Shown: positions 1-9,897, counted from the first letter of the stretch. The stretch is DNA of 64,000 nt from Takakia lepidozioides (GCA_030704615.1 CM060731.1:68426756-68490755), one strand, 5' to 3'. Translations and numbers: made by a program. The notes: a model not told the origin generated them from the sequence alone.

Positions 1-75
1 GAGTGATGACCAGCAAGACCACCAGTGTTTCTTCTATGGTGAGGCTGGGTTGATGACCAGCCAACCATAGGTTCT
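1..75 (+). repeat. Short direct repeats in the 5' leader of element A
   Basis: Two near-copies of a segment containing TGATGACCAGC(A/C)A occur about 50 bases apart (around 4-17 and 50-64), with GGTGAGGCTGG between them. Element B has the same arrangement at 20,465-20,555 on the - strand, including a second GGTGAGGCTGG. The repeat therefore belongs to the untranslated leader of the family. Its role (packaging, primer binding or promoter) is unknown, and I could not match it to a tRNA primer. Confidence 0.6.
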
Positions 76-207
76 TGCGGTGGATGCAGGTGCAGGTGCC
101 CTGAGCCACTGGGATATGACCTTAAACTGCAACAGGTGCCTACCCGTGTCACTATTAGATTAGTAATAGAGCCTTATAGTGTCACGTGGGGGAGGTGCAC
201 ATTGTGA

Positions 208-1803
208 GTGTCATCACGGAGTTACCCATCTGAGGGGAGTACGGCTACAGGCAGTAGCAGTGAGAGTGGGTTCACCAGACGAGGTGTTCGTTTCAGACCA
301 CCTTCACCTCCACCCTCAACTAGTGGAGAGTCAGACACAGACTCGGAGGCTTCATCAACAGGTGTGCAGTTTCATTCGCCATTGTTGTGGGACGACATGG
401 AGGAGATGTATGGAGCTACCAAGGGGCCTCGTAGGTACTCTGGAGCTGTGGGCACATCGAGTTGGATGACTTTATCCAGGAGTTCGACAGCTGGTGTGAT
501 TTGTAGCAGATGCGCAATCCACAGCTATTCACCCCATTCATGGCGTGGAAGGGACTGTTCCAGCATTTGGAAGGCCCGCCTATGGACGATTACCATGAGT
601 TCAGGCGAGGACATGAAGCAGAGATTGAGAAGTGGAGGATGTATTGGTCACCTGACTACGTCTCCATTACTTGAGGCACGACGCGACCAGTAGCTGCATC
701 AGTACCAATATCTCCCACTGCAGCACTAGTAGTGGAACAAGTAGTGCCGGTACTTCTGCAGGTGGTACCAGTTCAAAAGGTGCTACTACTCCTCCTGCCA
801 CAACTACAACACATGTGCCTAGATTCAACCCGGTGGTGGAGTTCTTCCAGGAGTTGCGGAGGAACTACCAAGGTGTATGGACAGAGAAGCTGCGAAGTTT
901 GCAAGACTTCCAGCGCAAACCAGTGAGAGCTTGCGAGAGGCCTACACTCGTATGAGGCGCTTCATAAGTGTGACCCAGGGGTTACTGAAGCTCAGGCAAT
1001 CCAGTTCTGGTATGGAATTTTGGACAAGGAGCTCAGGAGAAGGGTGCGGGATGCAACCCTGTTACAAGCAGCCCAACCCACATTAACAGATGTGTTTCTG
1101 CTGGCTGAGCGGATTGAGCTCAACATGGTGGAGGAGCGAGTTGTTACCATTGGGTTTGGCAAGGACATGTCTGCACGAGGCGCAGCTGCCAGCCCACAGG
1201 CACAAGGGACTACCCAACAGCGTGGTCAGGGGGGCAAGGTTTCCCAACCCAAGTTCCATGGAGCTTACAGGGACCTCAGGTGCAGAGGCCCGTGGCATCT
1301 TTTGCAGGCCAACAGCAACCAGGGGTGATATGTTGGACATGTGGAGGACCCCATGTCAAGAGAGATTGCCTAGAGAGTGGCAAAGGCCGGCACAAACACA
1401 GCCTGCACAGTTGCAGTGTGGGCATTGTGGCAAGTATGGGCATGGAGATGCCCAGTGTTATGACTTGCATCCTGAGTTGCGCCCAGGCCAGTTCCAAGGG
1501 AACAATGGTGGCCGGGGCGAGGTGGACCAGCCCAGAGAGGACGGTGGTCGGGCACGAGGTGCAGGCCAAGGGCAAGCTCAACATGGCCAAGGACGCGGAG
1601 GTCAGGGTGTTGACCAAGGCATGGCCAACCGGCTTCAGCAGCTAGAGCAGAAGCTCGCTGCCATGGCTACAGCTCAGGCAGTACCGGCTCCCAGGCGGGA
1701 TGGTCCACCTCCTGCTCCTGAGGGAGAAGATATGGGAGGCATGGGATTCATGTGCGCAGCACTACCACTAGAGCAGGTGGAGTCTGCTGCAGCCGTGACT
1801 TGA
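208..1803 (+). pseudogene. gag: Element A gag (capsid and nucleocapsid), frameshifted
   Basis: Structural polyprotein of the retroelement, forming the virus-like particle and binding RNA. The capsid part contains conserved stretches such as LLWDDMEEMYGATKGPRRYS, then a region like FFQELRRNYQGV and LRRRVRDATLLQAAQPTLTD, typical of Ty3 Gag. Two CCHC zinc knuckles follow in different frames: CWTCGGPHVKRDC near 1330-1370 and CGHCGKYGHGDAQC near 1417-1460. Compared with element B, element A lacks one base near 453, which breaks the frame, and several later shifts are needed. No single start is convincing; the leading open frame begins at a GTG, and the alignable coding similarity with element B begins at about 180-210. 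Confidence 0.85.
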
Positions 1804-1971
1804 GCAGCAGCACGAGTTCCTGAGCCACGAGGCAGAGGTGGAGTTGGATCCACAACGTGGGGAGGCAAGCCGTCAGGCGAGGCTGCCTCAGTCATTCACC
1901 TTGGCGGAGACAGTGTCAACGCCATCCATGGCACTAGTTCTCGCCCGACTGTTACCGAGGCGGAGGTTTCT

Positions 1972-2770
1972 ATGCCATTGGGGAGAGCTACACGTGCATC
2001 ACTGACACCTGCTGCCAAGGCTAGTGCAGCCGGTGTGTTGTTGGGGGCAGCCACCTTTGTGTGTCAAGCCCCACTATTCTTGGCAACCATGATTGCGACG
2101 CGGGGGGTAAGACCAGCTGCAGTGTTCAGACTAGCAGCAACACTCTGTGAGAGTGGGGAGGTCACTTCATCTTTTGCGGAGTTACTGGAAGGTGTAGTGG
2201 CAGAGGGATCCTCGGATTTGAGGGTCAAGACTGCCACGGCTGCGCCATGGCAAGCTGCAGCTGCCAGGTTGACAGAGCTACCAGCTAGGCTAGCCTTTGA
2301 GCGTCATGGTGACACCTGGAGTTGTCTTGTTAGACAACCAGGATGGCATTTTCTCTTTGAGTGGACCGGCAGGCAAGAAGTACCGGCCACTGCGGGTCTT
2401 GTTGGACTCGGAGCTCAGCCATTGATGTTGGGCAGAGCTGCTATTGCAGGTTTGGGCCTCATGGAGGCGGATATGGAGCCTTGTCCTTTCCAGATATAGA
2501 CATCTCTGGGAGGATCAGAGCAGGCTCGGGGCATGACACGACATCAGTTGGCATTAGACTGCAGCCGGATCATCCTATCGATGGCTCAGTAATGCGAGCC
2601 AAGGCCATTGTGACAGACGCGGTCTCTTACGATGTCCTCGTTGGGGGGGCAGTGTTATACCCCATGGGCTTCACCCTGGACTTTTGGGAGGAGTCAGCAT
2701 TCTACAGGCCTGGATCCATTGGGGTACGAGCAAGGATTTGCAGCAGGTTGCTGATCGACGGGTGCAACAA
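1972..2770 (+). pseudogene. Element A aspartic protease region, broken at the active site
   Basis: Retropepsin-like protease that would mature Gag-Pol. The flap-to-core sequence (GRAAIAGLGLMEADMEPC) and the downstream block AKAIVTDAVSYDVLVGGAVL match the Ty3 retropepsin fold. At about 2400-2415 the catalytic motif LLDSGA is split between frames: the sequence reads LLDSEL in one frame and VGLGAQ in another. One G is missing compared with element B, which retains LLDSGAH. As written, the protease cannot be translated through its active site. This could be a real mutation or a base-calling deletion. Confidence 0.8.
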
Positions 2771-2859
2771 GCCTGGGTAGAGGCTTTTGTACCGTCAGGA
2801 GAGGAGGAGAGTGCGGGTATTGCACCAGGACCACCTCAGTTGTCACCATTGGATACCAC

Positions 2860-3900
2860 ACCTATTGTGTGGCAGTATCCGGATGAAGGCATTTGCCTTC
2901 TGGACTTGTTTGGCGGGATCAGCACCGGATTGGCTGCTATGCTACAGGCAGGTGTGCGGGTAAGGCGTTACCTGTATGTGGAGAGGGATGAGACTGCACG
3001 ACGTGTCTCACTACGCCATGTTGCTCAGTTGGTACAGTAGTACCCTGCTTTGTTGCCAGTGACCAACAAGCCTTGCCAGCAGACATTTCGTTGCTGGGGG
3101 CGCCGGATTTGGAGCAGGTTGGCTCCATTGATCTGGTAGTGGCAGGTTGGCCCTGCCAAGGGCATTCATCAGCCGGGCATGGCAATGGATTGCAAACTCG
3201 AGGACGGGTCTGTTTTGGGAGATGGTGCGGATTTTGCGCCACTTGCAACTTCATCAAGCTGTATCGCCAACATACATCTTGGAGAATGTGCCACTGATGG
3301 GCAATTCTCGGGCCAGGGTGATGGCCAGTGTGCATCAAGTCCGGTCGTGGCTTGGGTCAGCAGTGATGCTGGATGCAGCTGCAGTGGGATCACGGGCTCA
3401 TCGTCCACGGCTATGGTGGACTAACTTGATGCCACCTGCACTGCTCAAGCGTGCATTTGATTGGGGTGCAGCGGCCAACACACCTCATAGTGGACAACAT
3501 TTTGGACACAGGGAGCAGTCTCAACGTGTGAGACACGATGACCGTTCGCCTTTGGCAGTGGTCAACAGGGTGGGTCAACCACGAGCAGCATTACCTACAC
3601 TGCTCAGCTTCCCAGGATCCCATGCTTTTCGGGATGGTGGACCTGGCCTCCTGTGGGATGCTCAGTTGCAACAGTTAGTGAGAGCCTGGTATGCCAACAG
3701 CGGAGAGAGGGCAAAGGGGGTTTTAGTCCATCTGGGAGGGGACCACGTTGGTGCCTTCTCTTTCTGAGCATCACGTGTCAGGTGTTGGGGCAGCAATGGA
3801 TCTCAATTGCTTGACCTTGATTATCAGCTTGGCTATGGCTGAACAACGTAGAGTGCGGAGTGCACTTTCCTTGACGGTCTCTCTGCCTACCAGACGGTAC
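2860..3900 (+). pseudogene. Element A C5-cytosine DNA methyltransferase domain (DNMT3/DRM-like or phage-like), interrupted
   Basis: Would transfer a methyl group from S-adenosylmethionine to cytosine in DNA. Motifs appear in order: motif I LDLFGGISTGL at ~2898 (SAM binding), motif IV GWPCQGHSS at ~3148 with the catalytic Cys, motif VI ENVP at ~3284, motif VIII AHRPRLWW at ~3397, and a motif-X-like AMDLNCLT at ~3793. Spacing and the LFGGISTGL/AHRPRLWW style recall DNMT3/DRM more than DNMT1, but subfamily is uncertain. It lies between protease and RT. The frame is broken by a TAG at 3037-3039, where element B has CAG, and by shifts near 3040-3230; the block 3147-3767 is otherwise open through motifs VI and VIII. 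Methyltransferase capture by LTR retrotransposons has been reported in a charophyte and dinoflagellates (recalled, not checked). Confidence 0.88.
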
Positions 3901-4209
3901 AGGCAGCGAGTGGGGGCGAGCCGGTGAGGACCACGGGGTGTAGACATCCATGGCACACGTGGGAGGTGCTCGAGGTTCAGAGGGAGTTGGCAACCAAGGC
4001 AGCTGTGATGGATGAGGTTGGGGATTCTTCTCGGGATGAGGAGGTTCTAAATGATAGATGATGGGGCAGGCTGAGGCCTTGTCATTGACTGAGCAGGAAG
4101 GGAGTACTGCTCAAGAGGTTGGCAGCAATAGCAACCACGGGACGCGTCCTCTACCTCTAAGCCCACTGGACTTAAGGTTGCAGTTACGGAGGACAATTGG
4201 AGCCTGACA

Positions 4210-5286
4210 TTGGACCCATTGTCACCGGAGGAGAGAGACGACGTATACGGTGGTTCTGAGGCTTACAAGAATTGCTTTGGCCTTCAGTTTGAAGTACTTG
4301 GAGCACTGAAGGGTCCAGAGATCCGTATTGATTGGCCATTGACACGCCAATCTTTCGGAGACCCTATAGATACAGTGACATGGAGAGGTCTTTGATTCAG
4401 ATAGGACTCAGATCTCTGGGAGGCAGGTTTGGTGGAGCTCTCTGGTGGAGAGTATTCTTCATCAGCCACATTGATGCCAGCCAAGAAGGATGTCTATGGC
4501 AATTGGACGGAGAGACGTATATGCCATGATTACCGGCCTGTAAATCGTTAGACCAAGTCCGATAGGTATGCCATGCCGACACCAGAGGAGATCTTTGATG
4601 CCATTGGGCATTCCAAGGTCTTTAGCACGTTGGATTTACGATCCAGATATCACCAGTTGCCGATCAAAGAGGCGGATAAGCAAAAGACGACATTCTGGGG
4701 GATCAATGAGCACGGGAAGGATTGCCTATATACCATGGCGGTTCTTACCATTTGGCTTAAAACGCTCCCGCTGAGTTTCAAAGAGTCATGGACATGATTC
4801 TAGCAGGGGTGGAGTTTGCTCGGTGCTACATAGATGACATCACATCATCTTTAGTGCTATGGTGGAGGAGCATGAGAGACACCTTCAGGGGGTATTTGAG
4901 CGCTTGAGGACGCACGGATTGAAGTTACATCCGGGCAAGTGCAAGTTTTTCCACAACCAGATTGAGTATTTGGGTCACATGATATATCCTGGAGGATTGG
5001 GGGTACATCAGACTAAGGTAGAGTCCATTGCACAGGTTCCACGCCCCACGGATGTGAGCCGAGTTCGAGCTTCATCATGGGGTTAGCAAACTATTACAGA
5101 CGGTTTGTTAAGGATTTAATGCCATTGCAAAGGGTCTAACCAAGCTGACCAAGGTGGACCAGGAGTGGCAGTGGGAAGATGAGCAAGAACAAGCTTTTCA
5201 AGAGCTCAAGGCGAGGTTGACCTCGGCGCCCATCTTGAGACGACCTATCAGGGGGCGTCTTTTTTCAGCTGCATACAGATTGGAGC
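4210..5286 (+). pseudogene. pol: Element A reverse transcriptase and start of RNase H, frameshifted
   Basis: RNA-dependent DNA polymerase of the element. Recognisable blocks are HDYRPVNR-like sequence near 4527-4550, STLDLRSRYHQLPIKEADK near 4624-4680, the catalytic YIDDI near 4828-4842, KLHPGKCKFF near 4922-4950 and RRPIRGR just before the RNase H. At least four frame changes are required. Between about 5262 and 5272 this copy has one more T than the equivalent block at 11,100, which cuts the polymerase from the RNase H-integrase frame; in the other copy the frame is continuous. Extra single bases in homopolymers suggest that sequencing error explains part of the breakage. Confidence 0.88.
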
Positions 5287-7266
5287 ATGCTGGGGCTTGG
5301 AGCGATGCTCACAGAGGTGGATGATGAGGGAAGAGAGTTCGTAGTGGCTTATGCTAGCCGCTCGAACAATGCTGCAGAGTCTAAGTATAGCTCATATGAG
5401 GGAGAATGCTTAGCTGCAGTGTGGGCCGTGGCACACTTCAGGTGCTATCTATACGGCAATCTCTTCACCCTTGTCACGGATCACCAACCACTCAAGTGGT
5501 TGATGGAGTCAGACAAGCTTACGGGGAAGCTTGCACGATGGGAAATCATCCTTCAAGAGTATGACTTTCAGTTGGTGCATCGACCGGGTTTGGTCAATCG
5601 CAATGCAGATGGGTTGAGTCACAATCCATGTACGAGCCAGCAGGATGACACTGGAGCTCGGTGGCATGGTGAGACGGACGAGGAGATGGTGCCCGGATGG
5701 CATGCATCTGCATTTCTGTGTATCTTGGCAGCGGAAGGCCAGGTTGGACCTGCAACAGGGATGACTGTAGATCAAGTGTCTGAGGACCCTGAGGCCAGCA
5801 ATGAGCAAGGTGGCGCCAAAGATATACATGAGGATTCAGTTGTGTTGGACTACCTCCGCACTGGAACCACTGCAGCCACTGTGACTGCCAAGGAGAGGGA
5901 TCGGATCCTACAACGAGCCAAGAGGTTCAAGTGGGAGGGGACACACCTGCTCCGAGTGTGGGAGGATGGTCAAGTGAGGATTGTGCCTCACCCAACACAG
6001 CGGGCACGGTTAGTGCGGCATGCCCATGAGGAGTTGGGACATTTTGGGGTGCGACGCACTCATAGTCTACTCCAGGGGCAGTATTGGTGGCGTGGTATGC
6101 ACACAGAGGTGCAACAATTTGTGGCTAGGTGCATGGTGTGTGACAAGGTGCGTGCTTCATTCAACGCCCCTACTCCACAATTGCACCCTCTTCCGATCAT
6201 GGGATTGGGCTACAGGTGGAGTCTTGACTTCGCAGGGCCATTGCCACTGACCATGCATCACAATAAGTACATGTTGGTGATGGTGGAGCACTTCTCCAAG
6301 TGGATTGAGTTGGTTCCATTGCCTGATAAGGTTAGTGAGGGAGCTGAGTATGCATTCTTGGATTGTGTGCTTAGCCGATTCGGTGCTCCAGCTGAGGTAC
6401 TCACGGACCAAGGGAGAGAGTTCTTGGGGGAGTTTCAGGCTTTGTGTGACAAGGCCTTGATAGACAACCGCACCACTTCTCGGGATCATCCTGAGGCCGA
6501 TGGCTTGGCAGAGAGAGTTGTTCAGACAGTAAAGAGGGGTTTGCGCAAGTATGGCTTGAAAAAGGGACACCTAGGAGATTGGGACCTTCAGTTACCCTGG
6601 TTAGCCATGAGCTACAGGTTCAGCAAGCAAGCATCACTTGCCTCCTTCTCACCATACTTTCTTCTCTTTGGCCGAGAGCCGGATTTGCCTGCATCCATTC
6701 GCAGAGAAGCTGCTGCAGTTCCTAACCTTGACGATCCGGACGTGTGGGCACGTGCATGTGAGCAGCGTGCAGAGTTGTTCAAGAAAGTCATGCCCATGGC
6801 TTTCGAAAACCTTGACATCGCACAACACCGTGATACGTTGAGGTATGCTACCATACGTGGTGGGGGCTATCGTCCTGGGGTTCGAAGATTCAACCCTGGT
6901 GACTATGTTTACCTGCAGCAGACTGCTCCTACGACCTTGGATGTGACTGCAGGACGTGTTATTTTGAGGGTTCGAGAGGTCTTGCCCTCAGGCGTCTTGG
7001 TCTTGGAGGGTCGGGATGGCATAACTTGGAAGGACCATGTGCGTAATTGTGCGCCATGTCACCTTCCGAATGTCGATGGCAGGATAGACCCAAACTTGGC
7101 AGTGGTATCTGCAGGTTTGAGGTGCATGTTGTATGGGTCTGCTAGAGGGGCAGCCACCATGCTGGTGTGTGATCGATGCTCTAGAGGTTGGCATATGGGA
7201 TGCTTGACTCCACCTCTTGAGATGGTTCCGGATGGGGATTGGTTATGTCCACATTGCATTGGATAG
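5287..7266 (+). CDS. pol: Element A RNase H-integrase-PHD-like polyprotein segment (open, 5' cut by a frameshift)
   Basis: 659-residue open segment. RNase H covers residues ~1-115 (AYASRSNNAAESKYSSYEGE, TDHQPLKWL). The integrase HHCC finger (HAHEELGHFGV ... CMVC) is at ~245-290. The DDE core follows, with D in SLDFAGPLP, D in LTDQGREF and E in ADGLAERV at ~310-420. A GPY/F-like module with NPGDYVYLQQ sits at ~540. The last 45 residues are a PHD-like finger: VCDRC, WHMGC and CPHC supply Cys4-His-Cys3 ligands 3-8, but only one Cys (RCML) stands where the first CxxC should be. Chromoviruses carry a chromodomain at this place, so the finger may steer integration to a histone mark; that is inference. 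The ATG at 5287 is only the first Met after the frameshift, not a natural start. Confidence 0.92.
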   Translation: MLGLGAMLTEVDDEGREFVVAYASRSNNAAESKYSSYEGECLAAVWAVAHFRCYLYGNLFTLVTDHQPLKWLMESDKLTGKLARWEIILQEYDFQLVHRPGLVNRNADGLSHNPCTSQQDDTGARWHGETDEEMVPGWHASAFLCILAAEGQVGPATGMTVDQVSEDPEASNEQGGAKDIHEDSVVLDYLRTGTTAATVTAKERDRILQRAKRFKWEGTHLLRVWEDGQVRIVPHPTQRARLVRHAHEELGHFGVRRTHSLLQGQYWWRGMHTEVQQFVARCMVCDKVRASFNAPTPQLHPLPIMGLGYRWSLDFAGPLPLTMHHNKYMLVMVEHFSKWIELVPLPDKVSEGAEYAFLDCVLSRFGAPAEVLTDQGREFLGEFQALCDKALIDNRTTSRDHPEADGLAERVVQTVKRGLRKYGLKKGHLGDWDLQLPWLAMSYRFSKQASLASFSPYFLLFGREPDLPASIRREAAAVPNLDDPDVWARACEQRAELFKKVMPMAFENLDIAQHRDTLRYATIRGGGYRPGVRRFNPGDYVYLQQTAPTTLDVTAGRVILRVREVLPSGVLVLEGRDGITWKDHVRNCAPCHLPNVDGRIDPNLAVVSAGLRCMLYGSARGAATMLVCDRCSRGWHMGCLTPPLEMVPDGDWLCPHCIG

Positions 7267-7510
7267 TGGGAGTGGATACAACCATGGAAGGCTAACAAGA
7301 AACGCAAGGCCCAGCTATTAGGAGACCTTGAACACACGAGGTCCTGGCTCAAGTTCACAGATTGCAAGACGACGACTAACGATGGGGCTACTCTTGTACC
7401 CGGCCTCTTGGTCTATAGAGTTTGAGTGCAATAGGGACAGTGATAGCGGACTTAGTACGGCTGTGGCTATTACATCTTGTAGCTATCTAGAGGTAGAGGG
7501 ACCTACCCAC

Positions 7511-7737
7511 CAGCTAGGGGGCGATTGTGGCAGACTACTTTATTGTGCATATATGTGTGGTGTGGTTTGGACAGCGATGTAGTTGTGTAGTGATACGTAT
7601 GCGCACGACAGCACCTTCTTCAACACATTCCACCATGTTTTTTCCTCTTATCAGAATCGGCCATGTTGAATTCTGCAAGTTAGCTGGTTGAGTGAACCTT
7701 TGATAGTTTGGAGTGACTGACATGATACTGCCAATGT
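7511..7737 (+). other. Possible polypurine tract and start of the 3' LTR of element A
   Basis: After the integrase stop, a non-coding tail ends in CAGCTAGGGGG followed by GCGAT and TGTGGCAGAC at 7526. The G run next to a TG dinucleotide is the expected look of a polypurine tract and LTR start. No second LTR is in the window to confirm it, and no CA end with a target-site duplication could be assigned. The second block has one more G here (13,351-13,362). Confidence 0.35.
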
Positions 7738-8135
7738 GACAACAGAAAGTATCCAGAAACAGGTAACAGAGATAAGGAGAAGCTGTGGAATGAATACTTT
7801 TCTGACCCCAGTCAATGGTGGGACGATCGAGGCAAGAAGGTGAATGCTTGTTGGATTATAGAGAGTAGCAGATGCAATTGAGCATAGGAACTAGTGTGAT
7901 AAGTAGGGTTGGGGTGTTTGCTAGAACAACTCTAGGCTGTCATTGTCAGCTGCTAGCAGCAATGCAATGATGTATGCATGGTTTGTGTAGAGGCATGGAT
8001 AGCTGAAGAAGCAGGGATGGAGTGTGGGTCCAGATATTTCATCCAAGAGGGCCGGATTTCAAGCATAAGGTAACCTATGATTCCCTGTGGATCAATAGCT
8101 ACAAGAAACCTGCATGGGTAGATATCTATCACTGA
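7738..8135 (+). pseudogene. OSB-like PDF-motif gene fragment (two exons)
   Basis: Two exon-like pieces spell one conserved plant motif. Exon a (7738-7839) encodes LWNEYFSDPSQWWDDRGKK and ends at a GT donor. Exon b (8034-8135), after a CAG acceptor, encodes GPDFKHK, SLWINSYKKPAWV and a stop. W(W)D-R ... PDFKHK ... LWI ... P-WV is the signature of the PDF motif of plant organellar single-stranded DNA-binding (OSB) proteins, which bind ssDNA in mitochondria or plastids. The splice junction is in phase. No OB-fold domain or start was found upstream, so this is a C-terminal remnant or a capture next to the retroelement. A related, stop-bearing remnant lies at 30.4 kb. Confidence 0.6.
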
Positions 8136-8379
8136 CCAAAAGGCAGAAAGTAGTTCATGGCTTTTAGCATGCCTGCGGAGACGTAGTGTAGATATAGTAT
8201 GTCACCCTTTATCATGGCTGGATTTTGTTGACTTTGTTCCAACACTTATTGTCTTGGATTCTATTCTGTTTTTTGAATGGTGAATCTTCAAGAGTATTTT
8301 GGATTTGCAGATTCACTTCGAATGTATGGGAATTGTAGGAGAATTATATGGGAATGTATGAATCACTTACACACCACTC

Positions 8380-9140
8380 TGTCAGTGGTATATGTAAGAC
8401 TGTGACAGTATGCAAGAGTGGTTGTACTCCTCCAGATGTAGCCCCAATCACTTACATACCACTCTGGTAGTAATAATTCAAAAACATGGTTCCTACTTGG
8501 TGGGACATACTGGATGACTTCGTCAGTGATTTTAGCACACAACCTAACCACTACATTGATACTGGTAGAACCACTCAGTAAGTGGTTTTAGCACACATCA
8601 ATACTATTAGAACCACACATTCAGTGATAATATACATTGTTTATTCTCGAATCATGACTATTAGAGTCATTTAAGTCTCACTCACATAGTTGTTTGTGAA
8701 GTCATTGCATTTTTTAGCACATCCCTAAAATAGGGCACGTGCTCATTTGCAATATCGCCACGTGTCCAGATAATGGAGCCCATAATCGTCTAATTGGATT
8801 CGGCCACGTTTCCATATGGATACGGACACGTGTCCGTCCATTGCTAAGCATGATCGACGGAGTTATTGCGTCCACGTTGCATACGGTGGAAGTGGTCTAT
8901 GTTCTGAAGTGGCTAGTTTACCACTGTGACACATCATAAGTGGTTAGTTTATCACTGTGACACATAAGCGAACAGCTGGACTCGGAGGCAAGTGATCGTA
9001 ATCACTGTCTTTAACCACTTTGGACACGTCATGTCTTTAACCACTGCTGAGTCAAGATCCACTGGTTCTAGACCACTCTGGGGCCAGAGTGGTTGGGTGT
9101 CTTTTCCCACTCAAAATGAGTGGTTGCCAGAGTGGTTATT
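8380..9140. repeat. Cluster of ACCACT/AGTGGT motifs with hairpins
   Basis: At least fifteen ACCACT or AGTGGT hexamers occur within 760 bases, in both orientations. Several are paired into palindromes; the clearest is ACCACTCTGG-GG-CCAGAGTGGT at 9072-9093. Others are spaced imperfect repeats (GTGGCTAGTTTACCACTGTGACACA and GTGGTTAGTTTATCACTGTGACACA near 8910-8965). No coding capacity was seen. It may be part of an LTR U3 region or an independent non-autonomous element. Confidence 0.65.
8736..8837. promoter_or_regulatory. G-box (CACGTG) cluster
   Basis: Three CACGTG cores lie within 100 bases, at 8736-8741, 8759-8764 and 8827-8832. The last is the centre of a perfect 16-base palindrome, ACGGACACGTGTCCGT (8822-8837). 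CACGTG is the bZIP/bHLH G-box and, with flanking GTCC/GGAC, resembles ABA- or light-response elements of plants. Function here is inference; the cluster sits between element A and the inverted element B tail. Confidence 0.55.
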
Positions 9141-9302
9141 CCGCGTTTTTCCTCTAGTGGATCCTCAACCCGAGAAAAATCCCCAACCTCATCCATCACC
9201 GCCGCCTTGGCTGCCAACTCCCTCTGAACTTCGAGCACCTCCCACGTATGCCATGGATGCCTGTACCCCGTGGTCCTCACCTACTCGCCCCCACTCATTG
9301 CC
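9130..9302 (-). mobile_element. Detached tail of element B (Ty3 internal region, inverted)
   Basis: The reverse complement matches element A from about 3900 to 4047 (shared strings GGTGAGGACCACGGGGT and GTTGGCA.CCAAGGC), the spacer between the methyltransferase and RT. The main body of element B ends at about 16,590 at the position equivalent to ~3900 of A. This fragment therefore begins where that one stops, and the two are one inverted copy split by an insertion. Confidence 0.75.
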
Positions 9303-9897
9303 GGGGATTGCTAAACCGTGAGCAGAATTCTACTCACGCTTCTGGATGTGCTCACCTATAACCGCAGACACCTATTCGGCTTAGAGGACCTATTACTGCG
9401 GGTAATGTCCAGTATAACATGCATACCAATTCATCGTTATGGATGAATGACGGATGAATGATGGATGAATGGACGATGAATGTATGTTGGACGAATGACA
9501 CATGGATGAATGTAGTTTGTGGTTGAATGCAAAATTAAAAAGCATTTTTGAGTAGTGGTTGCCAAATCCCCCGAGCTCCAGAGTGAACCTCTCCCAACTG
9601 CAGAGGGTTGTGGTTGTCCTTTCACCAGGTATCCTAAGTTGAGAGAGATGCTGACACCCAATTGCAAAGAAGGTGGAGAGGCCTTTGGTGCTTTAATATA
9701 AATCGTTTGAAAACAGCCGATTCATTCCGACGAAGAATATCCACTGCTACTGGAGTCAGAGTCCAAAACGAACTGTCTATGAAGACACTAGCCTTGCTCG
9801 GCACAAAATCCTCTCGATCGTAAAGCACAGGAGGGGAGAAGAGATGAGACTAAATTTGCAAGCTGCAGCCTCCGCATAACATGACATCTGTAACGTC
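9303..9897. other. Left part of the insertion in element B; no gene, GATGAAT microsatellite
   Basis: No coding similarity recognised. A degenerate (GATGAAT)n tract covers about 9436-9515 with variants GACGAAT and GATGAATGAC. The remainder up to the tandem repeats is unique in this window apart from its copy at 15,143-15,737. Confidence 0.5.

Larger units (their letters stand above)
1..7730 (+). mobile_element. Element A: Ty3/Gypsy LTR retrotransposon encoding a DNA methyltransferase and a PHD-like finger
   Basis: Order on the + strand is gag (zinc knuckles), aspartic protease, C5-cytosine methyltransferase, RT, RNase H, integrase (HHCC plus DDE core), GPY-like region, PHD-like finger. RT-RNase H-integrase order marks it as Ty3/Gypsy. 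The window starts inside the element, so the 5' LTR is not visible. The right limit is uncertain: a G-rich tract at about 7516-7520 followed by TGTGGCAG at 7526 could be the polypurine tract and 3' LTR start. The gag-RT half is broken by many frameshifts and stops, while RNase H-integrase-PHD is one open frame, so the copy is either young with a low-quality consensus or partly decayed. An inverted relative (element B) lies at 16.6-20.6 kb. Confidence 0.93.

Noticed and set aside
9130-9302. Host gene suggested by a 70-codon minus-strand frame (HPWHTWEVLEVQRELAAKAA)
   Set aside because: It matches the spacer of element A at 3900-4047 and is retroelement sequence.
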